Source: JARRKU01 sp050288425 (GTDB lineage: Bacteria; Desulfobacterota; Desulfobacteria; Desulfobacterales; Desulfosarcinaceae). Taken from it: 64,000 bases of DNA. Below the pieces are notes generated by a model. That model was not told the DNA's origin and made no database searches. It was given only the letters and a program-made list of their open reading frames with translations. The translations under genes were made by a program, and so were the position numbers. Of the stretch, positions 26,217-34,746 are shown piece by piece. The DNA lies in NCBI GenBank assembly GCA_050288425.1, contig JBNKDU010000124.1, forward strand, positions 103,149 through 167,148, in the 5' to 3' direction. Position 1 is the stretch's first letter. Each line of letters opens with the position of its first letter.

Positions 26217-27209
26217 ATGGATCCTGCCAAACAATGCGCCTACCTGAACTGCATACCCGGCGATGTGGCATTTGAAGACAAGCTGAGGGCGCCCTTGTAC
26301 GCCGACAGCATTCAGATCCTGCAGCTCAACGTGGGACGCCGCTGCAACCTGGCATGCAAACATTGCCACGTGGAAGCCGGTCCTCACCGCGGCGAGATGA
26401 TGGACTGGCCCGTATTTGAAAAATGCCTGGAAATCCTGTCCAGGCACTCCATCGCGACCATCGATATCACCGGCGGCGCTCCGGAGATGAACCCCGGTTT
26501 GAGGCGCTTTATCGAAGCGGCGGCCGCTCTGGAACGCAGGTTGATGGTCCGTTCCAACCTGTTTATCCTGCTCGATCCGGCCTATCGTCATTTCATCGAT
26601 GTCTACACGGACAATGGGGTGGAGGTGGTGACCTCCCTGCCCGACTACCAGGCGTTGCGTACCGATCGCCAGCGCGGGAAAGGCGTTTTCGACGGAGTCG
26701 TCGAGGTCATGCAGGAACTCAACCGCAGAGGCTACGGCCAGCCCGGAAGCGGTCTCGCGCTCGACCTGGTTCACAATCCCGCGGGGGCTTATCTGCCCGG
26801 TTCCCAGGAGGCGCTGACCCGGGAATACAAACGACGCCTGGCGGACGATCATGGGGTCGTCTTCAACCGGTTATACTGTCTTTCCAACAGTCCCGTGGGC
26901 CGCTACCTGGAGTACCTGATTCGAAGCGATAATTACGAAGACTATATGACCGAACTGGTCAATGCGTTCAATTGGGCGGCCGTCGATGGCGTGATGTGCC
27001 GGACCACCCTGTCCGTGGCCTGGGACGGCGGCCTGTACGATTGCGATTTCAACCAGATGCTGGCCCTGTCGGTCAACCATGGTGCGCCTGCCCATATCGA
27101 TATCTTCGATTTCGACAAGCTGAGCCGGCGCCAGATCGTAACGGCCAACCACTGCTATGCCTGCACCGCCGGTGCCGGATCTTCCTGTCAAGGGGCCCTG
27201 GACAAATAA
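26217..27209 (+). CDS. arsS: ArsS-type radical SAM protein (arsenosugar biosynthesis family)
   Basis: 330 residues with the radical SAM cluster motif CNLACKHC in LNVGRRCNLACKHCHVEAGP, the glycine-rich TGGAPEMNP, and a Cys-rich C-terminus: YDCDFNQML and HCYACTAGAGSSCQGALDK. This matches the radical SAM/Cys-rich family that includes ArsS, proposed to add the adenosyl group during oxo-arsenosugar synthesis. No arsM is adjacent, so the substrate is inferred. Coupled to the AhpD-like gene. Confidence 0.85.
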   Translation: MDPAKQCAYLNCIPGDVAFEDKLRAPLYADSIQILQLNVGRRCNLACKHCHVEAGPHRGEMMDWPVFEKCLEILSRHSIATIDITGGAPEMNPGLRRFIEAAAALERRLMVRSNLFILLDPAYRHFIDVYTDNGVEVVTSLPDYQALRTDRQRGKGVFDGVVEVMQELNRRGYGQPGSGLALDLVHNPAGAYLPGSQEALTREYKRRLADDHGVVFNRLYCLSNSPVGRYLEYLIRSDNYEDYMTELVNAFNWAAVDGVMCRTTLSVAWDGGLYDCDFNQMLALSVNHGAPAHIDIFDFDKLSRRQIVTANHCYACTAGAGSSCQGALDK

Positions 27210-27286
27210 CCGGGTGGTTGTGGAGAGCGCCAGAAACCTTCCGACTTTCAAAACGACAGGGATCACCCCGATCCGGCGTGCCGAGG

Positions 27287-29128
27287 TCAGATGAACTTGA
27301 TGATCAATATGGCGCTGATGGCGGCGAGCACATGAAACAGGATCGGCGGAAAGAGGCTATGGGAGCGTTCCCGCACCATTCCCATGGCGATACCGAATAT
27401 GACCGCCGAAACCAGCGTCCGGGAGATGAACCATGGTTGCGACGAGGATGCCGCGTCCGCATCGAGACCTATGGTGAGCGACAGGATGAAACAGACATAC
27501 AGGATGGTGCTGCCCAACACCGGCCAGGAGACGAACCAGTGCGTATCGCTGCGTTGGATGCGTGCGCTCTGGGTCAGGAGTCCGTGGACCAGGCCGCGGA
27601 AGAGCATTTCCGACACCAACGGCATCCCTAGGAAACCGAAGCAGACGATATAGAGCCAGGCGCCGCTGCCGATGACGGCGGTGGGCGCCCATACCCCGCC
27701 GGTGATTCCTGCGACGATGCCCACCGGCATGATGACCCACCAGCGGATTCCCGTGGGAAGAATCAATCCGTATTGCCACGGAGTGCAATAGGAGACCAGC
27801 AGCAGGGCCACCAGCGTGGCGGCCAGAAGGGTGACGGCGAAGCCGGTGTCCGGCATTCGCAGAAAGGCGTTCAGGTCGCTGCGACTGAACCATCGGGCCG
27901 GGTCCCAGTAAATGCGGGCGATGGCGGCGATGAGGACGATCAGGGTCGACATGGCGGCCGTAACGGCGAAATGATAGGCCTGTTGCCATACGCTGAGCCG
28001 GTTGACGGCATCGCGGCAGGCCTGGGCAATCTCCGAGGGGGTCAGTCCGGTGCCGCTCTCCCGTGGGGAACCGCCGATGTCATTGGCTCCGCCCCATTTG
28101 TTGAATTGGGTGCGGCACTTCACCGCCGGGTCGACGAAATTGAGGCGTTCATAAATATCCTCCAGGCTGATGGGCATGAACAGGTCCATCTGCCGCGCCG
28201 TGTAGCTGGCGGCCCCCTTTTTCAAAAACACCACACCCAACCGGTTGCCGTATAGCTTGTTGAGATGAGGCTCGATTTCGTAAATGCCCATGTCCGCTTC
28301 CACCACGGCGGCGATGCGTTGGTCGGTGATGTCGATGCGGGCCAATTCCTCGATGCCTTTGTAATCGGCGAAATCGTTGGGTTTGTAGAATATCTGGTCG
28401 ATTTTATGCAGAATCGATATGGTATAGGCCAGGTAATCCGTGTCTTCCCAGCGCGCCTCCTTCTTGAGGGCGATCTCTTCGCTGCGCAGATGATCCACCA
28501 CCCGTTGTAGCTTGCGTACCAGGTCGGGCGGCAGGGCGCACAACTCTTTCAATTCCAGGCCCAGTGCGTCGATGACACCTTCGTAGCGTACCAGTGCGAA
28601 CAGGATGCGTCGCTGGGTGGACTCCTGCCTGCCGATTCGCGCATGGTTGAGGATGATCCAGATGGCCAGCAGGCTATCCAGGTCGGGCTCGTTGGCAAAG
28701 ATATTCCATTCCCGGCTCTGGAGGTCGATTCCCTTCATGTACATCACCAGGGCCTGTTCGCAGGTGGCCAGGGTAAATGCCCGTACGCAACCCTCATGAT
28801 GATCGAGGTTGTAAACCTGGCGTTCGTGGTCCATGAAGGGCTCACACTGGGCCACGCCGTCCAGAAAGATCGTACCCTCGGGTGATTTGCGCGCGATGGA
28901 GCCGGTCACCGACAAGCCCGGTTCGATGTGTACGTTCAGGTTGGGTGCTTCCAGGCATATCAGCACCCGCTCATCCCCTACGGCTTTGATGGTATAGCGT
29001 TCGGGCAGGGAACGGAACGATTTCGAAGGATCTTTGATGGCTGGTCCAGTGGACTGGGGGGAATTGTTCGCTTGCGTCGGGGCTGGGCCGGGCTGCGTGG
29101 GCAATTTTTTGGTGATTGAAGTGCTCAT
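27287..29128 (-). CDS. DHH-like domain fused to CPBP intramembrane protease
   Basis: 613 residues. The N-terminal cytoplasmic part (about 30-350) has VYNLDHHEGCVRAFTLATCE and NIFANEPDLDSLLAIWIILN, a DHH-phosphoesterase-like D-H-H plus later D-x-D pattern. The C-terminal part (about 380-613) has six to eight membrane helices with GMPLVSEMLFRGLVHGLL (E-x3-R motif of CPBP/Abi proteases, first Glu replaced by Ser) and LFPPILFHVLAAISAILI (conserved His). The fusion suggests nucleotide hydrolysis or binding coupled to membrane proteolysis. ATG 29126-29128 is chosen although its RBS is weak; the longer frame upstream is Pro/Arg-rich and atypical. The 404-nt gap to the divergent OST gene shows no recognisable feature. 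Confidence 0.7.
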   Translation of the reverse strand: MSTSITKKLPTQPGPAPTQANNSPQSTGPAIKDPSKSFRSLPERYTIKAVGDERVLICLEAPNLNVHIEPGLSVTGSIARKSPEGTIFLDGVAQCEPFMDHERQVYNLDHHEGCVRAFTLATCEQALVMYMKGIDLQSREWNIFANEPDLDSLLAIWIILNHARIGRQESTQRRILFALVRYEGVIDALGLELKELCALPPDLVRKLQRVVDHLRSEEIALKKEARWEDTDYLAYTISILHKIDQIFYKPNDFADYKGIEELARIDITDQRIAAVVEADMGIYEIEPHLNKLYGNRLGVVFLKKGAASYTARQMDLFMPISLEDIYERLNFVDPAVKCRTQFNKWGGANDIGGSPRESGTGLTPSEIAQACRDAVNRLSVWQQAYHFAVTAAMSTLIVLIAAIARIYWDPARWFSRSDLNAFLRMPDTGFAVTLLAATLVALLLVSYCTPWQYGLILPTGIRWWVIMPVGIVAGITGGVWAPTAVIGSGAWLYIVCFGFLGMPLVSEMLFRGLVHGLLTQSARIQRSDTHWFVSWPVLGSTILYVCFILSLTIGLDADAASSSQPWFISRTLVSAVIFGIAMGMVRERSHSLFPPILFHVLAAISAILIIKFI

Positions 29129-29532
29129 TGCATCATTCCATCGGCGGCAGCCCCTGCCGGCCGCACAGGCCGGGGGTGCTTCCCCATCGGATCTTCCCGG
29201 CAGCCCCCGCTCGTGCATGGCACAGGTCGGCCCGTGGGCCGTCGCGCAACGGCTTCTGGTTTCATCCAAGCCGGTAATGGATCGTTTGGTTGGTACATCA
29301 ATATCAGCCGCCGACATTCGGGTCAAGCAGATCGTTTCGATTGCCGGCCTGCCTCTCCAGGTACGCCCACCTGGACAGCGAGTCACCATACGATTGAAAT
29401 TTCAGACGGTTTCCTTTATCAAGGGAACGACTTCGCCTGAAGAAAAACCACCCGTCACTGGACGGCCAAAGGAGCATCGGAACGGTCGTTCGACGCGGCA
29501 GGCGATACATCCAGATCAGCAAAGGGCATACC

Positions 29533-31638
29533 ATGCACCCTCCGGCCGCCCATCCCCGTCGTACTGATTCAGGCGATGCCTCCGGAAATTGGAACGCAAT
29601 CCACTGGATGGTCCTGGGATTCATCGTTCTGACGGCCCTGTGGCTGCGTGTCGATGATCTGGTTGCCTGGCGAAACCAACCCGAGAGGGCGTTTTTCAAT
29701 GGCCGGCCCCTGTTGATCACCTTCGATGGCTATTACTACCTTTCCCTTGCGCGCGACCTGCAAGAGCATTCCTATTCCCCGGTGGACACGCTGCGCGGCA
29801 TTCCCGACCCCCCTTCGCGACCGACTCCGCCGCCGATGATTTCGGTGCTGGCCGCCGTCGTTTCCTCCCTGTTTTCCATCTCCCTGGATTGGGTCGGCGT
29901 GCTGCTGCCGCCCCTGCTGGGGGTCGGCCTGGCCGTTCCCCTTTACCTCTTCGGCCGTCTCTATGGCGGACGCATGATGGCCCTGGTGGCCGTGGGTACG
30001 GGCCTGTACGCCAGCTACTACCTGTATCGCAGCAACCTGGGATGGTTCGATACGGATTGTCTGAATGTGACCTTGGCCTTCGGCATCACCTACCTCTTCC
30101 TTCGTTTCGGAAGGGAAGCCGCTCTGCGCCGATACCTCTACCTTGCCGCCGGCATCGTCGGTTATCTGCTCTTCCTGTGGTGGTGGGATCAGGCGGCCCA
30201 GGCCGTTACCCTGATCGCGGTGGCGCCCCTGGCCATCGTCATTACGCTGGAATACCGTCCAGCGGGTCGCGAGCGCCGCCTGGCCCTGGGCATCGCCGCA
30301 GTCCTGCTGGTGGCGCTGCTGATCTGGCAGGGCAGCGACTCCCTGGTGTCGGCGTTCCGGAAGATCACGGGGACCCTGGGATATCTGGCCAAGCAGCAGA
30401 TCGGCGATTTCCCCAACACCGGCGTATCCATCTTCGAGCAGAAACGGCTTGCCCCGGCGGATGTGGTCGCCAAGACCATGGGCAACTACCCCGCCTTCCT
30501 GGCGGGTCTGGCCGGTATCGGTTGGTTGATCTGGAAAAAGCGGCGCATGGCCGCCCCGTTGGGCATCCTGTTTCTGCTGGGCTGCTTTTCCTTCCTGTTC
30601 GCCCGGCGGTTTCTGATCTTCCTCAATCCGTTCCTGGCCATCGGTATCGGTTTCATGGTGCAGAAGTTGTGGGATCTGCGGCGGCAATGGCCGCCGGGAC
30701 GATATGTCGCCCCAACGCTGGCCCTGCTGGCCTGTATGACGGCGGCCGCCGGCAGCATCGGCAAGGTCTATTGGCCCAAGGAGATCCCGCCCATCGTCGC
30801 CGGCATGGATTATCTGGCCCGCGAGAGCCAACCCGACGCCGTGGCCTGGGCGTGGTGGGACCATGGCTATTCCATGCTCTATTGGGGACGGCGGGCCACG
30901 ATAAACGACGGCAGCGTGCATGACGGTCTGCGAACGGTGTGCAACGCCCTGCCCCTGGCCATGCAGGACCAGCGTACCGCGGCCAACTTCATGCACTTCT
31001 ACGTGGCCCGTGGAACCCGGGGGATGCAGAGGCTGTTCCAGGCCGCAGGCGGTGCCCGTCGCGGCATGCAACTGATGCAGGCCGTCATGGAGGCCGGTCC
31101 GGAGGGTGCCGCAGCCATCATCGCCCGGGCCGCATTGCCGCCGGAAGAACGGTGGGACACCTTCTTCTTTCCCCCCGTCCTCCGGGACGTCTACCTTTTC
31201 CTGGACCTGCGCCTGGCACGCACCACATACTGGTGGTACTGGTTCGGAACATGGCGGCCCGAACGCAAAGACGGCCGGCATGCCAGCTTCCGGTTGATCC
31301 GCGACGTGCGATTGCGGGGCGACGGCATCGAGGGACCCGACCTGACCGCAGATCTCGCCGCCGGCAAGATTACCTATCGCAACAGGACCTTTTCCTTATC
31401 CCAGGCCCTTGTCCGTGACGGATCCCGCCGGCGTCGGATCGCCTTCCCCGAGGCCAAGGGCCTCGTCCTGGCCGTCGATGGCGATGCCCGCGTGGCGGCC
31501 CTCATGGAACCGGCCATGGCGGAATCCGTCTTCGGACGGTTGTATACGGCCACCGATGCCGACCCGCACTATTTCCGCCTGGTGGCCGAGCAGTATCCAT
31601 ATTACCAGATCTGGCGGGTGATGCCTGAACGGAAGTGA
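29533..31638 (+). CDS. STT3-type oligosaccharyltransferase (PglB/AglB-like)
   Basis: 701 residues with about 11-13 predicted membrane helices and a C-terminal periplasmic domain. Key motifs: FDGYYYLSLARDLQ (first acidic motif near the catalytic Asp), GWFDTDCLNVTLAF (second D-x-D), and the hallmark AWAWWDHGYSMLYWGRRATI (WWDxG). STT3 enzymes transfer lipid-linked glycan to Asn of N-X-S/T sequons. This is N-linked glycosylation machinery like that reported in Desulfovibrio and Campylobacter. No glycan-assembly genes are adjacent. AAAGGG lies before ATG 29533. Confidence 0.85.
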   Translation: MHPPAAHPRRTDSGDASGNWNAIHWMVLGFIVLTALWLRVDDLVAWRNQPERAFFNGRPLLITFDGYYYLSLARDLQEHSYSPVDTLRGIPDPPSRPTPPPMISVLAAVVSSLFSISLDWVGVLLPPLLGVGLAVPLYLFGRLYGGRMMALVAVGTGLYASYYLYRSNLGWFDTDCLNVTLAFGITYLFLRFGREAALRRYLYLAAGIVGYLLFLWWWDQAAQAVTLIAVAPLAIVITLEYRPAGRERRLALGIAAVLLVALLIWQGSDSLVSAFRKITGTLGYLAKQQIGDFPNTGVSIFEQKRLAPADVVAKTMGNYPAFLAGLAGIGWLIWKKRRMAAPLGILFLLGCFSFLFARRFLIFLNPFLAIGIGFMVQKLWDLRRQWPPGRYVAPTLALLACMTAAAGSIGKVYWPKEIPPIVAGMDYLARESQPDAVAWAWWDHGYSMLYWGRRATINDGSVHDGLRTVCNALPLAMQDQRTAANFMHFYVARGTRGMQRLFQAAGGARRGMQLMQAVMEAGPEGAAAIIARAALPPEERWDTFFFPPVLRDVYLFLDLRLARTTYWWYWFGTWRPERKDGRHASFRLIRDVRLRGDGIEGPDLTADLAAGKITYRNRTFSLSQALVRDGSRRRRIAFPEAKGLVLAVDGDARVAALMEPAMAESVFGRLYTATDADPHYFRLVAEQYPYYQIWRVMPERK

Positions 31639-31649
31639 TTACAATTGGT

Positions 31650-31669
31650 TGTCGCCGCTTCAGGCGACA
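31650..31669 (+). terminator. Hairpin after the OST gene (weak terminator candidate)
   Basis: TGTCGCC (31650-31656) pairs with GGCGACA (31663-31669) around GCTTCA, 12 nt after the stop codon. No T-run follows, so it may only stabilise the 3' end. Confidence 0.35.
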
Positions 31670-31786
31670 CCGCGGTCCAAAGCTCCCTTCGGCCGGAATT
31701 AGGTTTTGACATTTTCCCCCCATTTCTTTAACTAACGGCCCAACCTGAACGATGCCGTTTGCGGACGGTCACAGGATAGGAAAGTC

Positions 31787-34039
31787 ATGGATATCTATTT
31801 GTTTGCGGTGGGGGTCTTGTTCGCCGTCGCCATCGTGGATCTGGTGGTGGGTGTCAGCAACGACGCGGTCAATTTTCTCAATTCCTCGGTTGGTTCGCGG
31901 GTGGCGCCGCGCCACACCATCATGATCGTGGCCAGCCTGGGGATCCTGGCCGGCGTGACCTTTTCATCCGGCATGATGGAGGTGGCCCGCAAAGGCATCT
32001 TTCATCCGAAATTCTTCGTGATGCCGGAGCTGATCACCATATTCCTGGCGGTGATGATCACCGATATCCTTCTGCTGGACCTCTTCAATACCTTCGGCCT
32101 GCCCACCTCGACCACCGTCTCCATCGTTTTCGAACTGCTGGGCGCCGCCATCGCGGTTTCCATCGTCAAAAGCACCCAGAGCGGCCAGGGACTTCTGGGT
32201 CTGGCCGAGTACATCAACACCGGCAAGGCCCTGGCCATCATCGCCGGTATCCTGCTTTCCGTGGGCATTGCCTTTTTCTGCGGCGCCGTTGCCCAGTTCC
32301 TGACCCGGCTGGTCTTCACCTTCGACTATCAAAAGCGGTTGAAACGCTATGGCGGGTTATGGGGCGGCCTGGCCTTGGCCATGATCACCTATTTCATCCT
32401 GATAAAAGGCGCCAAAGGCGCCTCGTTTCTGACGCCCGCCACGGTGGATTGGTTCAAGGGCCACACCTGGACCATCATCGGCGGCGGTTTCGTCGCTTTT
32501 ACCGTGCTGTTCCAGATTCTGACCCTGTTTACCCGTATCAATATCCTCAAGCTTATCGTCCTGGCCGGCACCTTCGCACTGGCCATGGCCTTCGCGGCCA
32601 ACGACCTGGTCAATTTCATCGGCGTGCCCCTGGCCGGGTTTCATACCTTCTCCCTGGCCCATGCCGCCCCGGACCCCTTGACCGTACCCATGGTGGCGCT
32701 GCAGAAGAAGATCCATACCAATACCTTTTTCCTGTTGGCCGCCGGTGCCGTCATGGTGGCCACCCTCTGGGTGTCGCGCAAAGCGCGCACCGTCACCCGG
32801 ACCGAAGTCAGCCTCGGGCGCCAGGAGGAAGGTCTGGAGCGGTTCGACTCCTCCCAGCTTTCACGCATCATCGTCCGCATGGCCACCCGGCTCATCGACA
32901 CCGTCGGCCGGATATGCCCCCAACATCTCCGGGACTGGTACCGACGCCGGCTCAGCACTGCCGATATGCAGCCGCTGCCGGGATATGACGGGAAGGTCCC
33001 CGAATTCGATCTGCTGCGGGCCAGTGTCAATCTCATGGTGGCCAGCGCCCTGGTTTCCTGGGCCACCAGCATGAAACTGCCGCTATCGACCACCTACGTT
33101 ACCTTCATGGTCGCCATGGGCGCTTCCCTGGCCGATCAGGCCTGGGGACTGGAGAGCGCCGTGTTCCGCGTCACCGGCGTTCTGACGGTGATCGGCGGCT
33201 GGTTTTTCACGGCCCTGATGGCGTTCACCATATCCTGCGTGTTCGCCTTCGTGCTCGTGTTCGTCAACAAGTGGTTGGCCATTCTCTTGCTGCTGGCCGT
33301 GGTCGGCCTGATGATCGCCCGCAACTTCAAGATTCACGGCTTGCGGGAAAAAGCCGTCCGGGACTTGGAATTTCTGGATCTCAAACGGGTGACCGACGCC
33401 GACTTCGCCGTACGGACCTGCTTCGAACACTCCGGTCGATTTCTGGCCGTCGTCAGCAAAAATCTTTCCCTGTGTTTCGACGGCATCCTGACCCCGGACC
33501 GCAAACAGCTGAAAAGGCTGCGCAAGGAGACCCACAAGATCCAGGCCGGCGCCAACATTATCGTGGCCAATATCTTCAAAACCCTGCGGCTGTTGCAGCA
33601 TGAAGAGATACCGGGCGCCGGCAAATATGCCCACGTGGTCTCCGCCCTCCAGGAGATCGCCGAGAGCCTGCGCGACATGATATTGCGCTGTCATGTGCAT
33701 ACTTCCAACCAGCATGCCGGGCTTCTGCCCGACCAGAGGAAGGAACTGCAGAAGGTGCGCAAGGATGTGGAAGCGCTGCTGGACAACACCTCCCGCATTC
33801 TGCTCAATCGCGAGCCCTTTGAATATCGCGAAGTGGCCCGGCATTACGTGAATCTGAAACAATTGCTGGATGACTTCGACCGGAATCAGATCGACCGCAT
33901 TCGCGGCAGCGTCTCCAAGACCCGCCTCAGCATTCTCTTTTACGGGATCAACAATGCCTCCCTGAAGATCGGCGAACAGACCCTCAAGCTCCTCAACATC
34001 TTCGATGAGATTTTCCAACTCGAGGACGCGGACCAGTAA
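31787..34039 (+). CDS. Pit-family inorganic phosphate transporter with helical C-terminal extension
   Basis: 750 residues. The transporter part (about 1-520) has two homologous signature halves: VGVSNDAVNFLNSSVGSRVA with PTSTTVSIVFELLGAAIA, and AFAANDLVNFIGVPLAGF with MKLPLSTTYVTFMVAMGASL; these are the PF01384 phosphate/H+ or Na+ symporter signatures. Residues about 540-750 form a cytoplasmic helical domain (TCFEHSGRFLAVVSKNLSLC, AGANIIVANIFKTLRLLQHE) similar to PhoU-like bundles, which may gate transport. AGGAAAGTC precedes ATG. Much longer than typical Pit (about 330-500). Confidence 0.88.
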   Translation: MDIYLFAVGVLFAVAIVDLVVGVSNDAVNFLNSSVGSRVAPRHTIMIVASLGILAGVTFSSGMMEVARKGIFHPKFFVMPELITIFLAVMITDILLLDLFNTFGLPTSTTVSIVFELLGAAIAVSIVKSTQSGQGLLGLAEYINTGKALAIIAGILLSVGIAFFCGAVAQFLTRLVFTFDYQKRLKRYGGLWGGLALAMITYFILIKGAKGASFLTPATVDWFKGHTWTIIGGGFVAFTVLFQILTLFTRINILKLIVLAGTFALAMAFAANDLVNFIGVPLAGFHTFSLAHAAPDPLTVPMVALQKKIHTNTFFLLAAGAVMVATLWVSRKARTVTRTEVSLGRQEEGLERFDSSQLSRIIVRMATRLIDTVGRICPQHLRDWYRRRLSTADMQPLPGYDGKVPEFDLLRASVNLMVASALVSWATSMKLPLSTTYVTFMVAMGASLADQAWGLESAVFRVTGVLTVIGGWFFTALMAFTISCVFAFVLVFVNKWLAILLLLAVVGLMIARNFKIHGLREKAVRDLEFLDLKRVTDADFAVRTCFEHSGRFLAVVSKNLSLCFDGILTPDRKQLKRLRKETHKIQAGANIIVANIFKTLRLLQHEEIPGAGKYAHVVSALQEIAESLRDMILRCHVHTSNQHAGLLPDQRKELQKVRKDVEALLDNTSRILLNREPFEYREVARHYVNLKQLLDDFDRNQIDRIRGSVSKTRLSILFYGINNASLKIGEQTLKLLNIFDEIFQLEDADQ

Positions 34040-34178
34040 CGCGCCGCCCGTGGCTCCCCGTCTCTGCGACGGGTGCAACCGGGATGATTTCCGAAACAAT
34101 CTGCCTGCCGTGTAAACTTTTTTATCAGCCGGTCGTCATATCCTGCAGAAGTCAAACTGCATTCACGGGAGGATATCC

Positions 34179-34607
34179 ATGAAAACAGCCAAGTACATTT
34201 GGATCGTCGGTGCCGCCATATGCATGTTTATGATCAGCGGTACGGCAATGGCGGACGGCCACCGCGGTGGGGATCGTCGCGGCGGAAGCTATCAATCCCA
34301 TGACGGCCATTCCAAACAACACGGCAGGCAATGGGACAATCGGTATTTCGGCCATCGCCGCGGCCACGGCCGCGGCCACGATCATTTCTATGGTCAACGG
34401 GACCGCCATCACCGGCCCGATTTCCATGGACACCGCCGCCCTTATGGAGACTACCACCGGCATCATCGTGATTATCATCACGGTCATGGTCAGCATGGTT
34501 ACTTTCGTCGTCCCCTGGTCGGCCACCATCACGACGGCTACCGGTCGTCCTGCTCCGATGTCCAACCCGGTTTCGCGTTGGGGATTTCCGTCGGGACCCA
34601 TTGGTAG
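34179..34607 (+). CDS. Secreted His-rich protein
   Basis: 142 residues with a signal peptide (MKTAKYIWIVGAAICMFMIS, cleavage after AMA) and a mature region dominated by His, Arg, Gly and Tyr (for example DYHRHHRDYHHGHGQHGYF). It resembles His-rich periplasmic metal-binding or stress proteins but no named domain is evident. A good RBS (GGGAGGATATCC) precedes ATG, and the signal peptide favours this frame over two overlapping ones. Possible role: metal buffering. Confidence 0.7.
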   Translation: MKTAKYIWIVGAAICMFMISGTAMADGHRGGDRRGGSYQSHDGHSKQHGRQWDNRYFGHRRGHGRGHDHFYGQRDRHHRPDFHGHRRPYGDYHRHHRDYHHGHGQHGYFRRPLVGHHHDGYRSSCSDVQPGFALGISVGTHW

Positions 34608-34615
34608 GCTCGCAT

Positions 34616-34642
34616 GCATCCGGGCCCTCGAGGCCCGGATGC
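34616..34642. repeat. Perfect GC-rich hairpin after the His-rich gene
   Basis: GCATCCGGGCC (34616-34626) pairs with GGCCCGGATGC (34632-34642) around CTCGA. It begins 8 nt after the stop codon. No T-run, so a 3'-end structure or a small repeat unit rather than a clear intrinsic terminator. Confidence 0.5.
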
Positions 34643-34746
34643 CGGCCAAGGCTGCGGAAAGACCGGGAAACCGGATTGCGTGATCAAAAAGCCGACGTCG
34701 CACCGAATGAGTATGCAATGGTAAGGGTTGGTTTTTGCGCGAACTC

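Noticed and set aside
29569..31281. 570-residue frame antisense to the oligosaccharyltransferase
   Set aside because: Gly/Gln/His-rich shadow; the plus strand has the WWDHG motif.
34267..34683. Alternative frames in the His-rich gene region (plus 34267-34683 and minus 34152-34718)
   Set aside because: Both are Ile/Thr/Met/Ala-rich by-products of the His-rich repeat; the 34179 frame has a signal peptide and good RBS.
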